DNA of 64,000 nt from Leguminivora glycinivorella (taxonomy: Eukaryota > Arthropoda > Insecta > Lepidoptera > Tortricidae), in assembly GCF_023078275.1 (NCBI RefSeq), contig NC_062980.1, positions 5,630,401 through 5,694,400 of the forward strand, written 5' to 3'. Numbering within the stretch: the stretch's first letter is position 1; the number at the start of each line of letters is the position of its first letter. The notes below the pieces were generated by a model. The model had not been told where the DNA came from. It worked only from the letters and a program-made list of their open reading frames with translations, and did not search any database. This document shows, piece after piece, positions 10,752-23,101 of the stretch. The translations under genes were made by a program, and so were the position numbers.

Positions 10752-10970
10752 TTAACCCCCGACGCAAAAATGACTGTCTGTTTGTCTGTCTGTTTGTCTG
10801 TCAGTCTGTGTGTGTGTGTGTCTGTCTGTGGCATCGTAGCTCCCGAACGGATGAACCGATTTAGATTTAGTTTTTTTTTGTCTGAAAGCTGAATTAGTCG
10901 GAAGTATTCTTAGCCATGTTTCATGAAAATCGGACTACTATGTCGCGGTCGGGGGTTTTTTCAAAATTTT
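10752..10970 (+). repeat. Dispersed TGTC-microsatellite repeat, copy 1
   Basis: Starts TTAACCCCCGACGC, continues with TGTCTG repeats, then CGGATGAACCGATTTAGATT, TTTCATGAAAATCGG and ends TGTCGCGGTCGGGGGTTTTT. The same order recurs at 62401-62662 and 63209-63442 (+) and at 27868-28041 and 34202-34459 (-). The GGGGG(TT) ends are roughly inverted, suggesting a non-autonomous DNA element seeded on a microsatellite. Confidence 0.75.
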
Positions 10971-11999
10971 AATTTCGTGGTTAGGTTATATTTTGCTGCT
11001 AAAGTGCACTTTTTTATTTGTCAAAAAAAAGTGGGACTACTCAGTATGTAGGTACAGAGGCAAATCTAAAAGGTGTAGAAAAAGAATAAGCTAAGTCGAT
11101 AGTCATTTTGATAGCCAGACCTGTGTCACTCTTAAGTAAAGTTCATTATTTCATAGAAGATGCAGTGTAAACACGTAAAAAATTGCTTTCAGCTTAGTTT
11201 GTTCCGAATGTAGTGCCCAGACTATTACGTAAAAGCAGCTGTTTACCTTATACCAGGCACCAGTAACGTGATGTAAAATATTTTTATCATTAAATTCAGT
11301 CTAAGTGTGCTAATTAATTATTAAAATGGCCACCGGATATTGATGTTTTTACCTCTTCCTCAATTTCAGTCAATAAAACTCAAAATTCATTACCTACTTT
11401 AAATTCACATAATTACAAAGATTACATTGGTAAAATGAATTAAATGGAAGATGTTAAATAACTTTAAAGTTAAAATTAAGTACAAGAAAAACTGATGATT
11501 GATCATACCAGGTGGCGCCACTTCATGCGACTGTATTACGCATAGGTTTTTATGAAGTCCTTATTCTGGCTTAGTATCAGTGATATCACATAAATGTTAT
11601 ACTCCGTATCTATGCTGGTTGCAGTGGCCTCTGCTCTAATCTTTCATCGTACCTCCTCATTTATTGAGAGTTTAAAAGTATTCTTAAGAATAATCAACGT
11701 TAGCCTGTTTTATAAATTCCTAGAAATAAAAAAATAGAATTCTAAGTTAAAATATAATTCATCCTCAGATGCATTACAAACAAAAACTGCCAAAAATCAC
11801 AACCCATCCCTTTAGGTAAAAGGTTGATCGACATCAGAGAAATGTCTCATCTATAACCCTCCCATCTGCTGTTACGTCAATAAGAAACTAGGTATAGAGT
11901 GTAGGTGTATGATGTTTGGTATGATACCGCTGACGATACTTGCATTACCATCGATCTCCTCCACTGATACGGTTGCAAGCTCTCATGTGAACGATAACC

Positions 12000-12083
12000 A
12001 TGTTCCAAATTCAAATTTTCCTGCTCTTCTTTTGTTTTTCGCTATACAACTGTCAATTCAGTGTGCGAGAGAAAAATACGTGT
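12000..12083 (+). pseudogene. Methuselah-like receptor gene, first exon, 5' part (split by LTR element)
   Basis: An ATG at 12000 opens a 28-codon stretch: a strongly hydrophobic signal peptide (MFQIQIFLLFFCFSLYNC) followed by QFSVREKNTC. It stops exactly at the start of the LTR element; any further reading frame is LTR sequence. The other part of the exon lies 13.9 kb away at 25974-26198 and continues in the same frame once the element and one GTGT target duplication (12080-12083 / 25970-25973) are disregarded. The intact exon would hold 103 codons. Methuselah-like proteins are family B-like GPCRs with a Cys-rich extracellular domain. On this haplotype the gene is very probably disabled. Confidence 0.8.
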
Positions 12084-12720
12084 TGTAACAGAACAAGCAT
12101 CTATGACGAGGAAATGGACTCGTTATTACATATAAAACTTACGGCGAATCAACTTTTCCTTGACCAACTTTTTGGTGCATATTTCCTTCGGGATTTCATT
12201 GAATATTTTAACAAATAATATCTGCGAAGCTTTATCACATGTTTAGTTACGTCATCACTCATAAAATTCACTATTATTTGATGCACAACTTATTGGAAAA
12301 AGCTTATTTACAAACTATATTCACATGGATGGATTGTTGACATTGACAATCTGATCTGACAAACGAATGACGTTCCGATATTGCGTCTTGGTTCTAATTA
12401 CAAGTCAGAGAGGTAATAATCACTAATATTGATTATTATACTTCCTGAATATATCATTCAATGTAACAATTAGGAACAAATGTGATCTTTCATTGCGAAG
12501 TTACTTACTAAATTGATTTAAACAATCTTTCACAAAATAATATTTACGTAAAAATATTTACGAAACACTCCACTATTGGACTACATAGGTAACAATATCA
12601 ATAGCTCTGTCTCTCTCTAAAACACGTGCAAGCATGCAGATGTTACTACTGATAGGTAAACGATTATTTGCTGAGAGAACATGGACGTTAAATGTATAGG
12701 GTGTACGGCTTAGTAAACAA

Positions 12721-12905
12721 ACCAGTCTCCATTATGTCCTCAGTAGGTCTCCAGTCTCCAGTATGTCTCTGTTATGTCTCCATTGTGTCTCCAATATGTC
12801 TCCATTATGTCTCCAGTCTCCAGTATGTCTCTGTTATGTCTCTGTTAAGTCTCCAGTATGTCTCCGGTCTCCATTATGTCCCCAGTCTCTGTTGTGTCTC
12901 CATTA
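12721..12905 (+). repeat. Degenerate GTCTCCAGTATGTCTC repeats upstream of LTR promoter
   Basis: Irregular repeats of about 8-10 bp built on ATGTCTC and CAGTCTC fill the last 185 bp before the TATA box, and again at about 23739-23923 in the second LTR. They create a spurious 91-codon open frame in both LTRs. Such repeats just upstream of a promoter often bind activators; that role is inferred. Confidence 0.7.
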
Positions 12906-12910
12906 GATAC

Positions 12911-12997
12911 TATAAAAGGGTCGGAGCGAGCCGACGCGCGTCATTCTTACAATATCCACAAGACTAACAGTGTCTCTGGCTTTCGTGTGTTATACTG
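12911..12997 (+). promoter_or_regulatory. LTR promoter: TATA box, initiator, short leader and splice donor
   Basis: TATAAAAG starts at 12911. An initiator-like TCATTC places +1 near 12943, 32 bp downstream. A strong splice donor follows at 12998 (ATACTG then GTGAGT). This suggests a leader exon of about 55 nt spliced to an unknown acceptor. The second LTR has the same arrangement (TATA at 23929), which could drive transcription into the host gene sequence at 25970. Confidence 0.6.
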
Positions 12998-15359
12998 GTG
13001 AGTGAAGTTGTTCTGCTATTATTTCTCTGTTTGTTTCTACTTGGAAATTATTCTAAGTGATTGTAAACTTTGAAATTGTGTCTTTGTTTGATTGTGCGGG
13101 GACAATATCGTCGTACAGTTGGACTTAGACCTATGGTGGAATTGCTTTACCGTCAGTTGTGGGGTTAATTTAGTGTTCTATTTATAGTGTAGTGTTACAT
13201 TTAAATTGATGTGTATAGTGAAGTTTTCTGTGCTTTGTTTCATGAGTGCCGTCAAGCAATACAAAGACTGGGTCGATGTATGGCTGGTGCTTGGAGATAA
13301 GTCTGTGTTTGGTTTTGTAGGGAGTAATTCTTGCAAAACTAAGCTTAGATTATAGCACGTAAAGGAAACTTCATTCGTTTATTTAGTTGGTCAGTAAAAT
13401 TGAATTTAGTAATTTTCCATGGGGTTATTTAGTGAAAGTTATAAGCCAGATCATTGTTTGTGACAGACTGTTGTCGGCTAAGCGCTTTATACCTTGCGGC
13501 TGTTAAACATAAGGCGTTTAGGGGTCTTTTGTTCCAAGTGGAGGGCTTGGGCGCTTTTATTTACTTACAAAAGCGTATTTTCTCACCGGTCTCAAAGAGT
13601 CCAACTGTTAGATGGAAGTGAGGACTTTCACGATTGACGAAAGACATTAGGAGTAATCCTTGCTCACTGAAGTCGGCAGTATTTGAGGCTGGGGTCCTAT
13701 ATATATTTATATTTATTTACTCGGTGCTCTGGTTCATGCTGGCGTTGGTCGCTGGGGATTTCGGTTGTGATCGATCCATATCTAAGTAAAGTTTGATCGC
13801 AGCTGGGTCTTCCGTGTGGCTGGTACTGGTGTGTCTTAGAATACTGGATATATACACGGATAGGGCGATCTACTCTCTGCTACCCTAGCCCGCGGGCAAA
13901 AGCAGAGGGGGGGATCTGACCGACACAAGCCTATAGGTTGCCTATCTCAGCTTCGCTGGCTGAACTGTACAGCTTATGGTAGGGATACACTTGTGCATAT
14001 TCTGAACATTAGATCTATGGTAAGTGACGGTCTGTGTTTCAGATATGTTAGAGTAGGGAAAACGATAGGACTAGGGTAGAGTCACACACTATTTCTATGA
14101 AAGTAGAGTTCTTTTATGATTGGTCTTGGAATATAATTGGTCAACGTGTATTGTGGAGAAATAATTTAACTACTACTATTTATATGGGTTAAATGGACTT
14201 TAAATGTGGTGTTTACTATCTTAAAATATGTGGTAAAACTGGTAACTTATAAAATCTCTTATTACTTAAATTATTTGAGTGAAATTAATAATTGTGGTAG
14301 CAATTTCTGATCTTTCGGTGTGGCTGCGGGACACTTAGTGTTGCTAACTAGTTTTTCAAGGTAAATTCTATCAAATTGGCTAGGGAAACAAACTGTCTTT
14401 GGAATAAAAGGAATTGTTTGTTATAGGGCCCAGTGGCATGCGAGCGCCGTCCACTGATGGAAAGTCTAAAGCTTAGAAAAGTTTGACTTACTTATTTCTT
14501 ATAAAAGTTAGCAACTGCTCGGTGTTTCGATAAAACATTAGAAAGATCGAGAAGTTATGGTCTATTAGCAGTATTGGGAAAAAGGGGGGTTTAGCTAGGG
14601 AAAAAGAAACAAAATAAAAAAGGGGGTTAGTTTGTAGATAGATAGCCCTTCAGGCTTACTTGCTTAGGATCCTGATAAAGTGGTTTGATCAGGTCAGGGG
14701 TCCCATACCGAATCGCAAGCCCTTGCCCAAACCGGGACCACTAATAAGGCGTAGCGGATGATTACCAAAATATTTTTTAATATTTATTTCATGTATGTTT
14801 CACTCACTAACTTTTATACTAAAAATTTCTTCATCACGTCATTAATTTTCTCACATATAACTTTCTAGGCCTAAATCTGATAAAATACTCTTCTATAACA
14901 CTATATTATTATGCTACAATAACCTTTATTCTTCTTTAAAATATAAATAAATAAAAATTTAAAAATTAGTCAGAAATACAGCTGATACTCATTAAAGGAT
15001 CTAGGTTATCGCGGATCACATCGAAGGGTTCTACTTATTCACGCTAGACGATCACAAGGCCAAATTTACGGGGTATATTTAAAGGGGGGACAAGTAAGTA
15101 AGTAAATAAGTAAGGTGAGCGGAGGTTTAGTTACATTTGGTTCCGTGCCCAAGGGATCTAAGATGTGCTCTGTAGAACACATCTTGGATACCAAGGTTTA
15201 TAAATAAATAATAGGAATTAGCCTTACCAGGCTACATTTGTTGTTGTGAAAACGAGTGGGTGTGCTGTATTTCTTGACTTATTTCATCTCTAAATAAAAC
15301 TCATATACCTAATATTTTTATTCAATCGCTATTTCATAAAAACTAAAATAACTTTATCG

Positions 15360-15467
15360 TTAATAAACAAGTCTGTAGTATTTTCTTCCATTGTTAATTC
15401 TTGCCGCGTTCCGAGCGAAGTTATGCATCAGTACAGAATCAATTATATTTTCGTCTTCCTCTGGTAT
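15360..15467 (-). CDS. Candidate terminal exon in antisense inside element A
   Basis: On the minus strand a pyrimidine-rich acceptor (TTATTTTATTTTTACAG, AG complementary to 15468-15469) leads into a phase-0 frame of 35 codons starting IPEEDENIIDSVLMHNFARN and ending in TAA at 15362-15360. The other two phases close quickly. AATAAA follows at 15322-15317 on the same strand. Acceptor, frame and poly(A) signal together look like the last exon of a spliced gene running against the element. The protein is not recognised. It may be captured host sequence or a chance combination; preceding exons could not be assigned consistently. Confidence 0.35.
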   Translation of the reverse strand: MPEEDENIIDSVLMHNFARNAARINNGRKYYRLVY

Positions 15468-16513
15468 CTGTAAAAATAAAATAATAAAATTAAAGTAACG
15501 TAGTAAACTTAGACAAAATCTATTTCTAGGAAATTAGCTCATAATCGTAGTGGTTAAACATCGTCCCCAATAGGCGATTCGGGTTGCATTGCTACGTAGC
15601 AATTGTTGGCATTGGCGCATCTTGACGTTCCCTTGCGCCTGTGCGTAGTACTATTATTTATTCTGTGTCTTAATGTATGTTTTATGGCTGTTGTATAGGC
15701 AGGGCAAGTACTGGAAATACTAGGTACTTATATAGAAAATACCCATGTATCTAAAATAATAGGAAGCGCGGAGCTGTAGCACTTTAGAAGAGTTTGCCAC
15801 CTCGTGACCGGAATTGGAAACATAAGTGTGTACACAATGTACAATAGTAATAGAATTTCATGTTAAAACAAATAGTTCTCTATATGCCCAGTACATTTTC
15901 TTAGCAGGTTCTGCCATTTTCAGGGTTATTTTGAAAGTTAACATCACGTTTGCACTTCACACCGGAGATCGGATAGCTTCGATGCTGTTTTATATAGTCT
16001 ATGGACACTCTGATGATATACATATTCCTAGCAGGCTTGTTATACAGAATTTCATTCATAGGCAGGATAACTACAGTCTAGATGTAAGGTTATTTTCCTA
16101 AAATAATCTAGGATACCTAAGCCCTAGATTTAAGACCTAGTAATACAAGAAGATAGGCTCTAGTCTAATGGCTATGGGGGCGCGATTATTCATTGTCGCG
16201 CTGAAGTACAATATTATATGGGGCGTCCCGCCATTTTTCTATGAATACTGAATAGCTACACGCATCTGGTACTATGACAAGTACATCCTTCGATGGATGG
16301 TTTGTTTGCATTTTAGTTGTCACACTATAATCTACGTATTGTCTCACAGGATTTCATACATCATACAATACTTTGGCAGTCTTTATACCAAGTATTGTCA
16401 CTGTAGTGCAGCCGTGAGAAGAACAGGTTTCTGTCTGTTAGGATATAGGTATTAATCATTTTAGGACTAATTTAAGTTCATTAGTGTGTAAGTAATCATG
16501 CATTTTCATACTA

Positions 16514-16580
16514 CATCAGTGGTAAACAAGCATACCTCCCGCTTGATGGTTAGCGGTCACCGTAGTCTATGTCTGTCAGT
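16514..16580 (+). repeat. Degraded copy of the GTCGGTGGC-family dispersed repeat
   Basis: The order ATCAGTGGTAAACAAGCATAC, CCCGCTTGATGG and GCGGTCACCGTAGTCTATG parallels the copies at 46428-46545 and 56169-56268. This is an abundant moth repeat of unknown class. Confidence 0.5.
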
Positions 16581-19500
16581 AATTTCAGAATAAATTAAAT
16601 GTACCTTGCGAATTTCAACTTTCTATACGTATATATTTTTACTGTAGTAATACAAATAAGTATGTATGTATAAACAAGATTTTCAATAGCTTCATATGAC
16701 ATGAGTTCGTTATCTTACATGATAAGCTGTAGGCTAGTCTAAAATAGTAAGTGTAAAACCATACAATTATTATGTTCGGTAGATTGTGTACACAGCTTTT
16801 ATACAATATTTCACAAGTCAGGAGTATGCCAACATACTGTACTTCATTACAACCATGTCAAACATATCCTACGAAATATTAGCATATTACCAGCATCTGG
16901 GAGGTCGTACCTTGCCATACCTTAACTCCACCACTGCTTGATCATTGTCACAATTGCTTAATGAATTTCATGAAAATTGATTGAAATTTGTAATATTCCT
17001 GTTAAGTAGGCATAGATAATAAGCACTATTATCATTATAAAACCATATTTTACTGAGGTTCGGAAAAAGTATGTAGTATGTGGTACGCATTAAGTATGTA
17101 AACTTACCTAACATGACCGGGTCCAGTCTGATTGTCGGATTACTTTGTTGTTCAGTAACGTTGAGCATGAGCTGGTAGTGTAGATCAGTGAGCCTTTAGT
17201 ACACTGAAAGGAAACGTCAGAGATTAGAAATGTTCATGTAGATAGCGTAAGAAAAGGGTTTAGTTTTAGAGTGGGGTTCTGCCAAATAGGAACAATATTA
17301 TTTCACTTATCTACTCACGGGGGCGCGTCGCTTAATTTTGGAACTAAGACACGCCCATGAGAAATATTGTGTCAGAAAAAACAATGCATACAGCAAAATT
17401 TACAAAAAGGAAATTAAAAATAAAAAAAGTTTGAGAACCCCTGCCTAGCAGTTCATATCTACATGAGCTAGGACATAAATGAGTTAGTAATAAGTTTGCT
17501 TAGCCAATAAAATTAGGATAAATTAATTTAAGTTGAATTTTCACTTCATCGCTTATTGCCATCGCTATACTTCGCCTAAATTATCTAAATATAATATTAA
17601 TGCCATAGGCTATTAACTTTTAAATTTAATAATTAGTATGAGCTATTATAAAAAAATAAAAGTACCTTTTGTTTATATGAAGTCAGTAGATATATGGAAG
17701 ACGGTCCAACCTGAAGCGTGGCCTCTCGGGTAAAACCTGAAATTGTATATATGAAAAAAAATTAGTTAAAAAAAAAGGGTGTATGTATGTTTAAGGAATC
17801 TTATTTATAAATACGTATCATTAAGATTGTTTATATTTATCTAGGCCATTCATGATTAAGAAAAAAAAAAAAGAACAACCATATCCATGTTTCTATGTAA
17901 AATTTCCTGCCGAGTCGTTTTACTCACTAAGTAGAGTTAATTAAGTTAAAAAGTAGCTGTTTAGTGGCAATGATTTTTTGTACTTACTTGAGGATAGTGC
18001 TAAGACGGAGTACAGTCCATAAAGGATACACCGGAAAATTCCTCAGTCGACCTGCATGTTGCCGACAGCTAGTTGAGGTTCTTCGATGATGGTTATCCAT
18101 TTCATATACTGAAAATTGATACATACACTGTTTAAACTCAATGTAGCAGAAATAAAATCTATGCTAAGTCTGGATTTTTAGTCTACATAATTTTATTTAA
18201 GTATCAGACGTCAAGTTTTATTTTTGAAAAATACAAAATTAAAGTTTGGACAAGATTCAATGCCTATTTTTAAATGCCATGACATTCGTTTGAGGTCCTA
18301 CAAATATTATTTTCCATAGCCCATAAGCCAGCGCTTCAGAAAAATAATTGAGAAGTTTATATGTTGGTACGGAAACAACGTTACAATTTCTAAGAACAGT
18401 TAGGTAGCCTAGATCAAATAAATTAGTCGAACATATTTTTAATGCTTACCGTTTAACCAAGGTATGTTCAGTTTCTATAAATATTGTTTTCCATAAAATT
18501 TGTGGCAGATGTGTAGAAATATCGGGCATTGTAAATTCCAATTAGATGTTGACTGAAAAATCAAACAACCATATAAACCTCTTTGAAAGTAGCAAATATA
18601 TTTTGACAGTTAGGACTATTTCACGTACATTTAGAATATTTAAGATCCTCTTAGGCAATGTGAAAGTCAGAAAGTACGAGTAACGTGGGGAAATTTATTA
18701 TCATTAACTTATCTGACGACAGAACAATGAAATAAGCAACATTTCACCAATATATTCGGTCTAGTCGTTGTAGTTCGCAAGTATGTTCTGCTGGGTTTCG
18801 AAAACGACGACTAGTTTGAAAACACATCAAATAATAAAACAAAAGCTTACCTTTCATGCAAAACTGCTTTTGAAGTAGGCAATTAGTTCACTTTATCAAT
18901 TGAGGCATAGCCCGATAAGACATCCTTTGCATGGGCTGTTTGCTCATTAGATCATGAGTATGAGCACTAAATTCTTCTATTATCTTGATGAGAAACACAA
19001 CAAAACACATGTCCATTGCATTCACGTTTTTTTTTTCCAACAATAATGTCATGTCAATTTCGTAACCTCACTTTCGCTAACGGAAAATTACATTGCAATT
19101 GCAGTTCAGAGTTCAATTTGATAAAACAGTGCATGACTTGAGTACATGGAAATAGAGTTAACAACAAATTGGACGCGACAAACATGAAGTGAACATTGAA
19201 ATATTTCGTGCGACGTTAGAGTTGACGCGTCCGACTTGTTTGATGTAAATGAACGGAGAGGCAAGAGTTTTTGAGCCTGGTCTCACACCTGCTCATAGGA
19301 CCAACGTGTTACTGAAGATTTTCAATATGATTATGTTGTTAGTGGTGCCATATTATGCCACACTAAACAGAAGAATGGAACAGAAAATGCCGATCAAGAA
19401 AAATACATATATGTAAGTGTTCAAAACCCCAGTTAATTTACCCTATTCTAGTTTTATTGAGCAAACAAGACGGAGTTTTATAGTCTGCAGTAATTTTTGA

Positions 19501-22500
19501 GTTAGAAAAATTAAAGTCACTTAGCGATCAGACATCATACTTGAGGAAATAAAATAATTATAGGTTAATAAAATTACTTTTGTAGAATGGTATTTAGTAA
19601 TATAGGTGAACGTAAATGAGACGTACGTCTCATATGGTTAAAGTATCTAAATGGTCCTGCAACCTTAGTTGGCATATTTCTTATAATTGAAAAATATTTA
19701 GACACTTGTAATTTTATTTTATCTTTCTCTCTGTTTATTGGAACGTCTTTAACATAGTTTTAATTTTAACCTAAGATAGGTTCTTACCACAGCAGTGTTT
19801 CTGTCATTGAACATAGTGAATCAGCGAGGATGGAGGACCAGTGAATACCATCAGTGTGTGTTTAAGTGCATGCTTAGTAACGCTAGTGAAATAACAAGTG
19901 TTTATGATATTCGATTTATGCAATATTTTATTTTTTTTGACCAATGATTGGACAAATAAGGACTAGCCAACTTTAGAGTTGAAGAAATATTCATTGGTTT
20001 CAAGTTACTTGCTGTGTTCAAAAATAAGTAACTGGATCTTTTGCGGTTATGCTGATTGTGATCAAGTGTGCAACGTGTCTTCGGAAGAGGTTTCATGGTG
20101 TCCTGGGTTATGACACCGACTGAGAAGAGAATAGTTTGGAAAATTTTGAAATATTACCAGGAGGCCAGCAGGATCTAATCATCATCATTAGCTACTCAAG
20201 AACCCATCATAGAACTAGCCAAGTATGAAGGAGAAAAAAGGAAGAGAGACACTTTAACCAAGTTCCTCAGCCCATTGTCGTGTTTGTTAACAATTTGCAA
20301 AGTTTGCTGCAGCTGCAAATGTAATGAAGAAGGAATAAATTGCCCGAGGTTACAAAAGACTTTCGGGGCATGTTATACAATATTGAAGACATAGAATAGG
20401 ACAATACAAGTTTTAAGCTCGTTTCAAGAAAAATTCATTATTTTGTTATATTATTATCCAATCAAATAAAAGTATTTTGAACCTACTTATGACATCATTT
20501 TGTATTTTATCATAAGGCAATTAAAACCAAAATAAAATTTTGCAGAAAGTTTGAAAAAAAAAAAGGAATATATTTTATCAAAACCACATCAAATTTGATG
20601 TTACATTATATTTTACAAAAAATATCAAAACCAAATCAAAATTGATGATACATCATATTTTGCGGGAAAAAATTGAAAATATGAAAACCACTTCAAAACT
20701 GCAATTACTTTTTTTTTTGCAAAATTGTATTATGCGTTTATTATGAACATTACATGATGTGTAATGTAAATTCTATGAGTACATTGGTTACAAGTCAATG
20801 ACTTCTTAGTAAAGAATGTTTATTTATTGCGACATACTTATGTGGTACATTATTATTTTTCTTTCCTATCATCATCATCATTATCATTATTTTAAATGCG
20901 TCGTGAGTTCTTCAAAATTTTATTGAGATGCAGTGTTATTATTATCAGGGTGATAGAAGTCAAAATTTTGACTAAAATTAATTTTATTTCTATAGTGATC
21001 TGTGTGATAAAGGGCCTTATTGGCTAGCCCATCGTAAAGTTTCACTGTCATTTAGTAGTTTCATTCCTAGGATTATAAAGTGGTGTATGGTGGATGTAAA
21101 TCTATAATACGGATCTTTTTTATTATCTAGATAAAGAAGTCGGTTCATTATATGGACAACAATTTTTTTTTTAAATCTTTATTTTGTAAGAAGAATGTAT
21201 TGGATATACATTGTATGGTTAGATTATTTTAATATAACAATAACTGGACATCATAGTAGCTAGTCTGCCTGGGGTAGACGTTAGGAAAATCGAGATCGGT
21301 GGATAAGCTATTTTTCATTTTAGTTATTACAGTTAGCAGTGATATTTATTATTTATGCGTTATCATTTATTACATTATATAGGGTGGTATACTGTACGAT
21401 ATCGGTAATCACCAGTGCAGATCCTCGTTCCTAAGCATAACTTGGTCAGTATTTTATCCTACAAAGATCGGAGTAGGGAGGGCCACTAATTTTTTAGCTG
21501 ACTGTACTTACTTTTATTAAATTTTTGCATTTTATGCTATCAATTTTGCATTATGAACTGCAGAAAAAAAAAAAACAAAGACAGGAAAATTGAAAGTAGG
21601 GTAGTGAACTTACAGTAATTGACTCTAATTAAAATGTGAACATAAAATATAATATTTTGTTTCGTACGAACATTTTATTTTTAGTATGTGCATCAAACAA
21701 TTTTCACACATTGTCAAATTTCTTGCGGTTAGTAATTACTTTGTAAAAATTAAATATAGTTGAATAAAATGAAACCTTTGATAAATAAAATTAATTTTCT
21801 TTGCCTCGAGTCAGGGTAGAGTGGGGTAAAATGGGATACGTAAATTTTTGAAGTTATTATAGAATTTTATTTTCATTTTTATTATTTATTTTGATTACTT
21901 TTAAAAGCGCTGGCTTTCTGTAAACAATCGAGTGAAAGCGTAATTGAGGAGGAATGAACGAGTGTATTGTGTATAAGTTAGAGGTGATGAATGCTTATAG
22001 ATGTATGTTTGATAGATTGAATGGCTGGATATGACGGATGTAAGATATGAAAGTGTGTCTCGAATGTTTTATTTTATGGAATGAGTGGATTGATGCAGAC
22101 AGACAGCGCTGGAAAGTGGTCAAAACTAGTTTGGTCGGAATTTGCGGGGAACAAACAAGGGGGGGAATTTTGGGAACACATTAATCATAAAATTCTTATT
22201 GGTTAGGTTAAAATCCAATGGATTCGACCCATTTCAAGGGTAGTTTTTTATGATTACTACTACACAAGGTAATAAGACCCATACGAAAACCACACACCTC
22301 ATCTTGAATGGGATGTATTTGACAATCGACATATTTAAGGGCCGATATCGTCTAGTGAGAACGAGGCTCTTTTCAATAATTGTTTCCTTGTTATGTTTTC
22401 CAATTGTGGAGTTTAGTATCATCAAATCATTTCTTCATTTGATCATGATATGGTACCAAGTTGAGGTGTATGCATGCATGAGGTGTGTGCATGTATGCTT

Positions 22501-23082
22501 ATGTCATTTAAGGTTTGTTTTATAAAAAAAAAACACATCCAAACAAATCTTAAGTCAGTATATTTTATTCAAGTATGAGACATGCGCCAAAGCATGTGGC
22601 TGGAGTGATTAGGTAGAGAAATTGGTTTGAGTTCCGACAATGGAGATTGAAGGCTCTGGACTTACAATGAGAGCTCTAAAGGTTTCTTCGTAATTGCGTG
22701 GGAAGTTATTGTGAACTCGTTGAAATTATTACGATAATTATTCCGGTCCAACAGTGTGGATGGAATGAATATTCGCCGCGACCGGGGAACGAGCTAGCAA
22801 GAACGGGTTAGTAGGACCTATCAGATTCACAACCTGATATCCCTGGCGGTGCGTGGACTCTGGGAAAGGAGTTCTCATGGTTCATTGTCGAGACTCTGAT
22901 GAGCTGATTTCAAAACTGAGTCGCTAGCAGTCGCATAGTATTGGAATACACACCACACAATTAGAAATGGGGGGGATATTTCCGACTGATCTAGAGATAT
23001 TTTTCTTTTATTCAATTTTATTGCTTCTTTTGCTAAATAAGATTGGATTTTTTTACTAACCACTTTGTATTTTGTAAAAGAA

Positions 23083-23101
23083 ATCCAATCTGGGGGCGAG
23101 T
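23083..23101 (+). promoter_or_regulatory. Possible polypurine tract before element A 3' LTR
   Basis: A G-rich stretch (CTGGGGGCGAG) lies directly before TGTAACAG at 23102, where plus-strand priming of an LTR retrotransposon would occur. It is short and less purine-pure than the corresponding site of element B. Confidence 0.4.

Larger units (their letters stand above)
9546..11999. other. Intergenic sequence with repeats, no gene seen
   Basis: Contains the inverted-repeat element at 10222-10364 and the TGTC-family repeat at 10752-10970. The open frames at 10042-10314 and 10502-10892 are incidental: the first spans a palindrome and the second a TGTC microsatellite. The stretch just upstream of 12000 may hold the promoter of the Methuselah-like gene, but I see no clear TATA box. 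Confidence 0.5.
12084..14950 (+). repeat. Element A 5' LTR (2,867 bp)
   Basis: Matched base for base with 23102-25969 apart from two differences noticed: a missing C near 13474 (present in the second copy) and G at 13846 versus A. It contains a short-motif repeat block (about 12721-12905), a TATA box, an initiator and a splice donor. An LTR of nearly 3 kb is unusually long. Its 3' limit is set by divergence at 14951/25970 and by the host frame resuming there. Confidence 0.9.
14951..23101 (+). other. Element A interior, 8.15 kb, no long ORF
   Basis: No frame longer than about 90 codons is open and none resembles gag, protease, RT or integrase. Its first 150 bp include TAGACGATCACA and GGCCAAATTT, matching a segment inside the LTR of element B (about 50403-50440). 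An antisense exon-like segment lies at 15360-15467 and a degraded copy of the GTCGGTGGC-family repeat at about 16514-16580. A frame at 20110-20388 with one internal stop has a Cys-rich tail (CKVCCSCKCNEEGINC). Otherwise it is AT-rich sequence of unknown origin. Confidence 0.7.

Noticed and set aside
12692..12967. 91-codon frame (and its twin at 23710-23985) rich in Ser/Val/Tyr
   Set aside because: It is a translation of the ATGTCTC/CAGTCTC short repeats and spans the TATA box; it has no protein-like features.
17988..18108. Possible antisense exon with acceptor and donor (also 17108-17203)
   Set aside because: Splice-like signals exist, but phases are incompatible with each other and with the candidate terminal exon at 15360-15467.
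20110..20388. Interrupted frame with Cys-rich tail in element A interior
   Set aside because: One internal stop, no recognised family, and competing frames look equally protein-like; not enough to call a pseudogene.
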